Part shown: in pieces, positions 46,701 to 56,089 of the stretch
Layout: each line of letters starts with the position of its first letter
Position numbering within the stretch: position 1 is the stretch's first letter
Assembly: GCA_964017045.1 (NCBI GenBank)
Contig: OZ024798.1
Coordinates: 31,672,347 to 31,736,346 of the forward strand
DNA length: 64,000 bases
Direction: 5' to 3'
From: Omphiscola glabra
Lineage: Eukaryota > Mollusca > Gastropoda > Lymnaeidae
Position numbers and translations under genes: made by a program
The notes under the pieces: model-generated
The model's input: only the letters and a program-made list of their open reading frames with translations
Told to the model about the DNA's origin: nothing
Databases searched by the model: none

Positions 46701-49700
46701 GTAAGTCGTCATCAACAATAGCGCTAGGTAGTGCCATGGAAACAACAAATACAGATCAGAACAAAAGGTTTCATCAAGTGGGCGTAAGTCGTCATCAACA
46801 ATAGTGCTAGGTAGTGCCATGGAAACAGCAAATACAGATCAGAACAAAAGGTTTCATCAAGTGGGAGTAAGTCGTCATCAACAATAGCGCTAGGTAGCGC
46901 CATGGAAACAACAAATACAGATCAGCACAAAAAACTCAGTAATTGGTCGATTTTCATAATTTAAAAGGCAAAATAAAATTCAACTATTCCCCTAACCAAT
47001 AAATATTCTGCTCAAGACTATGGTGAAAGGTAATATCCTCGTTTTTGTGTTTATATTAGATACCCCTCTATGTGGCAAATAGACGCGCTGGGGCCACAGG
47101 GAAAAAAATCGGCTGGTGGAAAAAAAAAAAGACGCTTGGGTCACAGGGAAAAGTATGTCACAGCAAAAATACATGCCCATTACTTTAAGGGTTAAGAACC
47201 TTCCCATGATATAATTAAATCACTTCTATTAACTAGTTACAATTTTAATACTTACTAAATAAATTAGTTTTATATTTTGTTTATAAATACTCACTTTTCT
47301 AAACCTGTTTCTTTAATAATAGAAAATTTTTTGTCCCAGTGTTGAATATGATTTGGTAAAAGTTGTTTAATGTTATCTGTTAGAGGATAAAATTATATAT
47401 CACATATTTAAACAAATAACCATATTTTTGTTATATTGACCATATCCAAATAAATATAAATAAAGATACACCCTGGATTTAGAAATGAACCAAAATTACG
47501 TCCCAACTGATATCAAGTGCAAATAGCCAGAATTTTACTGACCGAGAGTTATGTAATAAAAATTGTGATCATTCTCTGCTAAGGTGAAGCCATAATTGAC
47601 TAGTAGTCGGGTGTTATCATATGCTCCATAACAAATAAAGATTTGATCATGGGCTTCAAATTTGTCCTGTGTTACTATTTCATAGCAGGAAGAACTGGTG
47701 TTGAGACTAGCACTCATCTAGGAAAATAAAATTAATAACAAGCCATGGATTTTTGTTAACAAAAGTAAAGTAACTTCAATCATTATGCAAAAATCAGAAA
47801 AATATTATTATTTTTTTTTTTTAATTATTTCTTTTTTTTTTTTTTATTTCTTTTTTTTTTTCAGAAAAATATTATTGATCATCTCAATTTAATTATCTAC
47901 ATGCACCATCAAACTCATTACACCTGTATAAAATTTAAAAATAATATAACTAAGGTATTTAAAACCTGTTGATACTTCAACAACTAATTTAATTATTTCT
48001 GTACAGTAAACACCAAGTCCTCAACATTTTTTGTTTTACCTGCGCTGTGTCTTTGTGATTCAGTAAATCTAGATATGGAGCCAAAGCTACATGACTCTCA
48101 TCTGGATCAACTTTTAAGAAACTGTGTGGGGTTGTCTCAAGATATACAGATCGTGTCTCTATAGTAGACCAAGCCCACATGATATCTGCCAAGTCAATCA
48201 TAGGACAATATGATGGAGCAGTGGCTTTAAGAAAGTTATTAATCACTTCACATGCCCTGTCAAATCTGTAAAAAAAATAGATTGGTGGCTAACATAAATG
48301 ATACTGAATGATATAATTTTAAAAAATTCAGTCATATCTTTTATAATTTAAAAATCATGCAGTTTTATTTATTTAAATATTACTAATACTAAATAGAAGA
48401 TTTTCTGTGACAACAAAATAATTTATTTACTTCAGTTAAAAATTTTGTTAATGACCCAAATATGCTTCTATATCACAAGATGGGCAAGTATATACACTGA
48501 TACATAAAGTTAGCAATGAAATACAATCTATCACCATTCAAAAGAATAACAACTTGCCTCTTTCTGTACTCATCAGCAATCTTTTTACCCCTTGTTGTAA
48601 GCAATTTGATTTCATCATTTGTAAAATATAGAGGGGTTGTGTAGACAGTAGGTAGTGAGCTAAGATAAGGAAACCAGAATGAATTCTCTCCCTTGCACCG
48701 CTCAATGATAAGAAATATAGTAAGTAATTGTTGAGGTGTAAAACAGTCATTTCCACTATGGAAAAAATAAAAAATACATCATTTAAAAAAACAACTGATG
48801 TTAGATCTTTTTATGGGGATAATTGCAAATGACTGACAATAATGGCATTAGCATTTTTTAGAAAAAATTTCAAAACTGATTGGAACATACCATTTCAATG
48901 TCACACAATTCAATACTTGGATAACAGTCTTATGAAGTAACAAAAAAATAGCTATTCTTTCACTATGTATGAAACTAGAAACTACTTAACTTAGTACTTG
49001 AGCATTTCAAATCAAGCTGATTCAACTTTTAACTTTACCTTAGTATGACAGCTCCTATTTCACTACTGAACACTGTGTTGGTTGTTATCAGAAGATCTAA
49101 TGGAATGGAGATGATGGTATCTCCAACCTCAATGTGTCTTTTACATTTTAAGCCTCTGCCTGTATCTAGGTTGACAAAATGAGAAATTATTATGCTGCAA
49201 ACAATCTCTTTAGCTTCCATAAAAATTCCTAAGCAAGGGTATTGTTGAAGTATGAATAAATTTTACATCAATTTAGATACACAAATGTAGCTGTATATTA
49301 TAACATATAATGACCATAACAAGTTATACAATTGCAGCTGCCCTAATTATGTTAATAAAATTAATACTGAAAATATATATCACATATCTTTTTTAAATTA
49401 GGAAATTTTTGAAATTTTACACAAAATGTCATCAATAGTAACTCACTGTTAAAATAAGCCACCTCAAGCTTCTTGATGCTTCTACCTAAACACTGCTCCT
49501 TGGAAATTGATGACTTCATCCATCTTTTAAGTCTAATAAATTCTGGTAAGTGGGATTCTGAAACTCCTAGAATGTGAGTTAATAATACTGTAAGTGTAAG
49601 AATACTTAAGTATACATGTTGTTGAAAAAAAAAAATGTTAAAGACATGAATAAATTTCTAAGGCTATGAGCCATTTTAAAAAGCGACTTACAAGTTACAC

Positions 49701-50146
49701 CCAAACATGTTTAAATTGGGGTGTTGGGGGGCGGGCGTATTAAAGACACTGGAATGCAATCAAATAAAGATATTGAAATATCAAAGAACATATTTAGTTG
49801 ATGTGAATCCAACCAACTGTTAATGTGTCAACAGAAGAAAAAAAACATTAAAAAAAACAATGACTGACTGTTATTTTTTCATAAATGATTAATAAATGGT
49901 AATTGTATAGCTCTTGTAATATCTACAACAATGCAGTGTAGGTGCCATCCATAATTGACCAAAGCTATACATTGTCATTACACATAATCACATGTACAAT
50001 ACCACCTCCCTTTAGATGTGTATGTCATTAAATGATTTATGGATGGCCCCTAATACAAATCTAGTACCTGGTCCTGACATCGGCTGGTTGCTGTTCCTCC
50101 TTGACTTACGATTACGACTTCTCCCACATCTCCCTAAATTTTTCAT
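43754..50146 (-). CDS. SETD4: SETD4, SET-domain protein lysine methyltransferase, 430 aa, nine exons
   Basis: Exons: 50146-50068, 49566-49447, 49228-49039, 48755-48558, 48265-48040, 47717-47543, 47376-47295, 46151-46071, 43895-43754. They sum to 1293 nt with consistent phases. The order of motifs fits SETD4: basic start MKNLGRCGRSRNRKSRR, FIRLKRWMKSS, LDTGRGLKCKRHIEVGD, ISIPLDLLITTNTV, WFPYLSSLPTVYTTP, MWAWSTIETRSVYLE, ALAPYLDLLNH with the SET-domain Asn-His (265-266), IFICYGAYDN with the catalytic-region Tyr (about 301), then a C-terminal LSMT-type substrate-binding region ending HLRNVVKWF. The human protein is 440 aa. Family members methylate lysines (histone H4K20 is reported for SETD4) using S-adenosylmethionine. 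The donor after exon 4 is GC (AGAG/GCAAGT) instead of GT. The last intron (2.2 kb) holds two LINE fragments, intron 7 a piggyBac-like relic and intron 1 a MITE. Confidence 0.93.
44455..45190 (-). mobile_element. Non-LTR retrotransposon (jockey/CR1-like) fragment with broken reverse transcriptase
   Basis: On the minus strand, pieces occur in the natural order: KSGVPQGSA and AYIND near 45180-45110, LFADDT (45100) as the catalytic YxDD-type box, then NNVCNQANQTLGFLRRNLK (about 44860), VKERAY, and VVQQRAAHFVLNHY, TSSVSSMLETLGW and MYKINNGMV (44700-44520). Several frameshifts separate them and the 5' part is missing. It lies in the last SETD4 intron, on the gene's own strand. Confidence 0.82.
45200..45870 (-). 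mobile_element. Second, different LINE reverse transcriptase fragment
   Basis: The minus strand reads LQYLAYADDIALLG (about 45765-45725), KAFNELQDASLQAGLEIN, QKTKFMAMF and EQTDETIKIRKQTLEKV, then after breaks a C-terminal WMNIVEKDLQQLGI (about 45270-45230). YADDI is the polymerase catalytic box. The wording differs from the neighbour at 44455-45190 (LFADDT), so these are two families lying end to end. Both are truncated and inactive. Confidence 0.82.
46225..47191 (-). mobile_element. Degenerate piggyBac-like element in SETD4 intron 7 with an 83-bp triplication
   Basis: The right end, reversed, is TTAACCCTTAAAG; the left is TTACCCCTTCTGG, a TTAA altered to TTAC. On the minus strand an acidic stretch (MALPSAIVDDDLRPLDE, later LDDSHTDEEEGE) resembles the N-terminal region of piggyBac transposases. 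An 83-bp segment that includes this start is repeated three times (about 46685-46930). There is no catalytic region. I judge it a decayed non-autonomous relative. Confidence 0.4.
49941..50050. mobile_element. TA-flanked MITE (GGGGCCATCCATA family) in SETD4 intron 1
   Basis: GGTGCCATCCATAATTGAC (49941) and, reversed, GGGGCCATCCATAAATCAT (to 50050) are inverted repeats, with TA immediately outside each. It is 110 bp long. It stops about 17 bp from the donor site of SETD4 exon 1 (50068). Confidence 0.75.
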
Positions 50147-50149
50147 TCT

Positions 50150-51260
50150 GTAAATTATAATTCTACATTTTAATTGTAATATCACTATACTATAATGTCT
50201 ATAATATCTGTCATTAATCATTAGTATTTTTAAAAAAATTAATCTGTAGACGGTAGAGTATAGATAGGCATTGGCATAGACATAGGTGTGTAGGCCTCCT
50301 AATCCCTAATGACATTAATGAGAAAAACATGCATTTCATTAAAAATTCCCCTGCACTACTTTTTGCTGAATGGAAAATGTTAAGTAAAGTGTTACTAGTG
50401 GCAGTGACTGGTAAGGGTAATTCAATACAAGATTAATTTAAGACATGATTAAGTATTAAGAGAGGTGACTGAATTACCTGACGGTACAAATATAATTAAA
50501 TTATATTTAATTTAAATAAGTCTATCTAGTTTAAGTTAACCAAGTATGGCTACAGCAATTACTACTATGATTCACTATGGCGTATGACATTCATTATCAT
50601 TATGACTATGACATGACTATCAAATTCATTGACTATTTACTATTAGTAGCCTACACTTCTACTACTATGACTATGACTATACTACTTAGTAATAGTAGTA
50701 AGCCAATTACCTATAATCATATATTGCCTCTACTCTATAGTATAGACTATACAATATATAGACTATAATTATATAGTATAGTGAGTCTATACTGTATAAT
50801 GTATAAGTATAAGTATACGATGATAGACCTATATTTGATTATTATCCTTAAGTCAACATAATTATTAAGCACAGGTCAAATTAGTCATAGATTCACTGAA
50901 TAATAATATCAATATAACTTGAAATATGGTATTAGTATAGTAATTATTGCCTTATACTTATACTTTATTATTATACTGTATATTCAAAGTCTCTTACTCT
51001 TAGTAGTCTTAGTCTAATATCTGAAACAAGACTATGAGCCAGTGCTTCCACTCACATAGTCAAAAAGCCCAGATTCGGTCAACGAATTTCCCTAGATTTC
51101 CCCAGATTATAAAAATGATCTATACTGACACTGTGAGAGATAGGCAGTGTGATGACACTCGAAGGGGCGCAGGTGCCCATATAAGATTAAAACTAATGCC
51201 AACAACAACACAATTTAAAAAATTTTACATTTTCAATGGTTGGTCTACACCACGCCACAT
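50150..51260. other. SETD4 upstream region, low-complexity, no gene seen
   Basis: Dominated by short TACTA/TATGAC/ATAG repeats between about 50500 and 51010. ORFs here (50577-50768, 51034-51384) are artefacts of composition or of the hAT end that follows. No SETD4 promoter element could be singled out. Confidence 0.5.
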
Positions 51261-52440
51261 GCATCAAGTCAAGGCCCACGGGCCACATCAGGCCCGGCAT
51301 ACCGTTATATCAGGCCCGAGATGTCTTGACCGGCCTACACATATATCCGGCCCGAGAAAGAATTTTAGGCTAACATATTGTTAATGGACCTGCGATATAA
51401 AGAGCAAATAAAATTCCCTAAATTAGCGGGCTTGTCGAACGATAAGCTACCTGAGAGCGTTCTCGCTTCCATCAGAATAAGCGAAAATAAAAGTTGGGTA
51501 GTGAGTGGATGTTCGTTGTTACAGTAACCTAGCAACGTTCAGTTGCTCGTTTTGGACTGGCGCATAAGAAATGAGAAGTAGTGTAGTGTCCGGATATTAC
51601 CTACATCAAAATTTCCCACTACGGCTAACGTGATCTCAATCAAGCCCCTGTCCGTAGATGCACAATCTATTTTTTTGTAAATCAAAGCTAGCCTTAAATG
51701 GCCAAGAGAAAAGTTGATTCTGATTAAAAAAAACAGAGCCTGAATAGGCCTATATGTTTATTGATATTGGCGGTAAACCTGTGTGTCTAATTTGTGCAGA
51801 TGATGTGGCTGTGATCAAGGCATATAATCTGAGAAGGCGATACTAAACCTCAAGACAAGTTTAAAAGCCTGAAAGCAGAGCAGAACCTATATTATATAGG
51901 AGAATTGAAGAGGAAGTTAACATCACAACAAACGTTTTTCACCAAAGCAAAATCTCAAACTGAAGCTGCTGTGGAAGCAAGTTTTGTTGTGGCGGAGGAT
52001 TTCGCATTTACAAAAGGAGAGTTTCTGAAGCGCTGCATTGAAAGTGTGTGACGTCTTGTATTCAGATGTTTTCAAATGTAAGCCTTAGCTGGTGGGGTTT
52101 GTGAGATGGCCACCGATGGGAAAACACAGTTGATCGAAGAAGGCAAAGATTTTGTTGCATTCTTACTTGCTCTAACAATGAAAGTAATGACATGACCGAC
52201 ACTGCACAGCTCGCCATCTTCATTTGTGGAGTGGACTCCAGTTTGAATATTATAGAAGAAATATTGGACATGAAATTCATGCATGTGACGACAGGCAAAT
52301 ACATTTTTGACATTGTGTGTCAAAGGTTAATCAACATGAACCTGTCTTGGTACAATCTGTTGGACTTAGAGCAGATGGAGCCCTGCGATGATGGGGGAAA
52401 AAAAAAAAAGGACTCGTGATTTGGTTGGATATTTTCTTGC
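51260..52440 (+). pseudogene. hAT element remnant with transposase N-terminal half (GTF2IRD2/ZBED-like type)
   Basis: The left part (51263-51360) has GGCCCACGGGCCACATCAGG-type sequence repeated as GGCCCG motifs, as at many hAT ends. From 51699 the plus strand reads MAKRKVDSD and, after breaks, GGKPVCLICADDVAVI (BED finger), LTSQQTFFTKAKSQTEAAVEA, SFVVAEDFAFTKGEFLKRC, and in 52192-52330 MTDTAQLAIFICGVDSS, DMKFMHVTTGKYIFD. It ends near GGKKKKDS/LVGYF at 52440. At least four frame breaks and internal stops make it dead. The C-terminal dimerisation region is missing. Confidence 0.82.
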
Positions 52441-52915
52441 CACACTAACGCAATTTTTATCGCAGGTTTCGATTAACAGTGTTTCTCTGATACATTATTT
52501 GTGTGTATTTAAGTAGCTGCGATGAATTACAATATAAAACATTCACATAGTCAAAAATCTCTGCCCTAGAACATTTAACAAGATCACACCCACCCCACCC
52601 AGTCAATCATTTTTCGTTCCATCGCACTTAACGAACAAAATCATCAGAAGAGTTGGATACCTCATATTAAGCTAATGACAGCTGGGGGCCGTGCACATAT
52701 TAAATAATATATATACTGGACAAAATTATTATACTATTTAAAGCGTAACATACAATTTTGCAACTTTTTTTTCTAATTTAATATACATTTATTGGCCCCA
52801 CCCCCTTCCAAAATAATATTCCTACCAAATGGAATACTTTCCTCCAAATGCAACTATATTTTAATGGTTGTACAATGGTTATGTGCTTCTTTTCATCTAG
52901 TTCTATCTGTTTTAA

Positions 52916-55900
52916 CCCCTTCGTACACGGTGTGTACATTTGTACACACGGCTTTAACAGTAATTTTGTATTAGAAATTTAATATTTTCTTGTATTGTTT
53001 CGCTTTTTTAAAAATTATTACAACTAATTCGACTTTTTGATGCTAAAATCTTTTCCGGTAAAGTTTAAAATAATTAGATATTCATGATGGCTTCCAGGGA
53101 AAAAAACATGCATTCAGGTAAGTGTTTTGTACAGTTAAAAAAAGTAATTTATAGTTAGATTTCATTTCATAACGCACTTTGAAACGATACTTAAAGTCTT
53201 TTCCTTTGTGAAAATATAATTTTTATATTTATAAAAAAAATTCTGTGTGCTACAGAATTTTTGAAATAGTGGTGTGCACAAATGTTCACAGCATGCTTCA
53301 AATAAGTAAAGTGCGATAATAGGTTTGATCTTGATTAATAGGATCGTACTAGCTAGATATCTAGTTGTGTTGTGTTTGTTTATCATTGCTGTCAATTTAA
53401 TTACATTTTCTATTAAGGTTAACATTTACAGGTATTCTTAATTAGAATTAATAAATAAAATAATTAAAGAAATTAAAGACAATAACACTTCAATTTCAAT
53501 TAGACTTTGATTAGAATAAGGCTACAGCCTTACAGAAATTCACATAAGATTTTTACTGTCTAAGACTAAATCTAATGAGTATTATTATCTATCAATTTTA
53601 TGTAATTTTCTGGGCATAATACTAAGATAAAACACAGTACAAAGATCTACGTCCTAATGTCAATTCTCGCTATACTCTAATTTATGCTAATGACGAAGCT
53701 ATAGTATTTATCTGCCGTAAAGTTAAAGTTAAAGCCTAAAAAACTAATATAATTTTGTTTGATCAGAATGAGATTTGAATCTAATTTCTTTTTTAAATGC
53801 ATTAGTATTCTCTACAATTAGATCTTTAGTTAAATAATATAATTTAGTGTTCAGTAGGCCTCTAATATTATTTACAATGTCTAATAATTTCAGTGAAAAA
53901 TATTAGCTAATTTTTAAAAACTTTTTTCATGTAGGTAGACTGGTAGACCTCAAAGACAACATCTAACTCTTGACTATGTACTGGATCACCTTGATGATTC
54001 TGAATTTGATTTGTCAGAGTCAGATGACTCGAGTGATGAAACATACAGCCCTGACAATGAGGCGCATGATGATGAAGCGCATCGAAGTACTGATTATGAT
54101 CATGTTGTCAGTGACGAAGATGACAATGCTGGTGTCGGCCCCTCAACGCCGGGAACAACTTCTTCAATAAAATGGCGCTCTCCAAGAGAACCATTTAATC
54201 CAAATACCACATGGATAGATAAACTTGATCTGGGGAGTGGATTTTCATCCCCTTGCCAATATTTTCTTGAATATTTCAAGGCTGAAACATTTGAAAAATT
54301 TGTGGAGCAAACTAATATATATCATCTGAAAACTGGAAACAATTTAAATACTACAGCAGAAGAGTTGCAAAAATTTTTTGCTATCACTATTATTATGGGA
54401 AACTTAAAATTTCCAAGAATTAGAATGTATTGGCAAAAAGCCACCAGAGTTAATTCCGTTTCTGAAATCATGCCTGTGAATCGCTATATGCTACTTCGAA
54501 GCAGCATACACATTTTTGCTGGAGAAAAACCTCAGCCAAACGAGCAGCAAAATAAATTTTGGAAGATTCAACCGCTTGTTGAGGCAATAAGAGCTCGTTG
54601 CTTACAGCTGCCCAGAGAAGAATTTAATTCAGTCGACGAGCAGATGATTCCATTCACAGGCAAAGTGCCAGCAAAACAATTTATCAAGGGCAAACCAACT
54701 CCTGTGGGAGTGAAAAATTTTGTTATCTGTGGCAAATCTGGGCGAGCCATAGATTTTGAACTTTATCAAGGAGCAGGAACTGGAATTTCTGAAAATAAAA
54801 AACATTTAGGACTTGGCGCTTCAATTGTTCTCCGTCTAGCACAAAGCATACCTCCGAACAAAAACTACAAACTTTGTTTTGACAATTTCTTTACTGGACT
54901 TCCTCTCATTAAGGAATTAAAATGGTTAGGGATTTATTCTTTAGGAGTTGTTAAATCCAACAGAATGATGGGATGTGTTATGAAATCAGAAAAAGACCTG
55001 AAAAAAGATGGTCGTGGATCAACCGACTGTAAAGTTAGTGCAGAAGGAGATATTTGTATGGTCAGATGGATGGACAATAAACCAGTTACAATAGCTTCCA
55101 GCTTTGTTGGTGTTGAAGATCTTGATAAAGTTAGACGATGGAGTGCGAGTAGCAAAGAATTTATTTCTGTGGATAGACCAAAATGCATTCAGGTCTATAA
55201 TGACTTTATGGGCGGAGTAGACAAAATGGACTTTCTTATTTCAAAGTATAGGATTAAGGCTAAAACAAAGAAATGGCCAGTTCGAATGATATTTCATTTT
55301 GTAGACTTTGCTCTTTCAAATTCATGGTTACAGTATCGTGACATTGAAATTCAAAATGGAACTCCAAAAAAAAATATTTTGGATCTTCTTGGTTTCAGGA
55401 GTGAGGTTGCAGACATGTTGATAAAGGCATGCTTGGTCACACCACAGATTTGCCGACCTGTTGGTAGACCCAGAGCACCACTAGCAGTTATTGATGATTT
55501 AAATACTGTAATTCCTTCTCCAAAGCGAGCAAAGGCTGCAGAGCGACCAGTATCAAAGGTCCGATATGATCAGTTCGGACATTTTCCAATCTGCATCAAA
55601 GAGTTAGGTCAAAGGTGCAAACTAGAAGGATGTAAAGGTCGTAGTAGGTTCAAATGTAATAAATGTAACCTATTTCTGTGCTGCAATAGTGACAAAAACT
55701 GTTTTTTAAAGTTTCACAACAAATGAACATCCTCTATTTCCTACCCATATTCACATTTATTTGTCTCATTTTGATGTATTATTACAAATAATATGTTCAA
55801 ATACTTTAAAAGTCATATAATTGGCTACTTAAATAATTAAAATTGGGATTGTTTTCATAATTGTCTTGGAATTCTACAATTTTTATCATGTTGTCATTAT

Positions 55901-56083
55901 GTGTTTTTATTTTATTATACTGAATTGATACACAGTGTGTACGTATGTACACATGCATTAATTTGCATATTTAATGAGCAATGGTCAAATCCTTAATATG
56001 GCCATATCAGGATGTCCCATATATCAGGTCCCAACTATCAAATAATTTTTTCAGATGAAATTCTGAGTTCGTGTCCGAAGGGG
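52916..56083 (+). mobile_element. Full-length piggyBac-type transposon, 3168 bp
   Basis: The left end CCCCTTCGTACACGG (52916) follows TTAA (52912-52915). The right end, reversed, is CCCCTTCGGACACG (from 56083), followed by ATAA, one change from TTAA. The ends match at 13 of 14 positions. Near-palindromic subterminal blocks sit at both ends: TGTGTACATTTGTACACA (52931-52948) and GTGTGTACGTATGTACACAT (55935-55954), likely transposase-binding sites (inference). It lies between the SETD4 5' end and CEP43 and holds one transposase gene on the plus strand. Confidence 0.9.
53939..55726 (+). CDS. piggyBac transposase (DDE, DDE_Tnp_1_7 family), uninterrupted main exon
   Basis: Open from the codon after the TAG at 53936-53938 to TGA at 55726. 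I number residues from TTG at 54011, which gives 571. The N-terminus is acidic (HLDDSEFDLSESDDSSDE). The catalytic acids sit in VDEQMIPF (D209), CFDNFFTG (D291) and GGVDKMD (D404), all present. The C-terminus is a Cys/His cluster (CKLEGCK..CNKCNLFLCC..C..FH), the zinc-binding end typical of the family. No stop or frameshift is visible. There is no ATG upstream in this frame before the acidic region, so an upstream exon is needed. One candidate is ATG at 53040 with donor CCG/GTAAAG at 53057/53058, in phase with an acceptor before 53939. A better-looking exon (MASREKNMH, 53087-53117) fits only an acceptor at 54018. It may encode active or recently active transposase. Confidence 0.9.
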   Translation, partial: TGRPQRQHLTLDYVLDHLDDSEFDLSESDDSSDETYSPDNEAHDDEAHRSTDYDHVVSDEDDNAGVGPSTPGTTSSIKWRSPREPFNPNTTWIDKLDLGSGFSSPCQYFLEYFKAETFEKFVEQTNIYHLKTGNNLNTTAEELQKFFAITIIMGNLKFPRIRMYWQKATRVNSVSEIMPVNRYMLLRSSIHIFAGEKPQPNEQQNKFWKIQPLVEAIRARCLQLPREEFNSVDEQMIPFTGKVPAKQFIKGKPTPVGVKNFVICGKSGRAIDFELYQGAGTGISENKKHLGLGASIVLRLAQSIPPNKNYKLCFDNFFTGLPLIKELKWLGIYSLGVVKSNRMMGCVMKSEKDLKKDGRGSTDCKVSAEGDICMVRWMDNKPVTIASSFVGVEDLDKVRRWSASSKEFISVDRPKCIQVYNDFMGGVDKMDFLISKYRIKAKTKKWPVRMIFHFVDFALSNSWLQYRDIEIQNGTPKKNILDLLGFRSEVADMLIKACLVTPQICRPVGRPRAPLAVIDDLNTVIPSPKRAKAAERPVSKVRYDQFGHFPICIKELGQRCKLEGCKGRSRFKCNKCNLFLCCNSDKNCFLKFHNK

Positions 56084-56089
56084 ATAATA

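Noticed and set aside
50500..51010. Short repeated TACTA/TATGAC words as a CRISPR-like or regulatory array
   Set aside because: Irregular low-complexity sequence without fixed repeat and spacer lengths, in an animal genome.
54568..55188. Minus-strand ORFs within the piggyBac transposase
   Set aside because: Shadows of the plus-strand coding frame.
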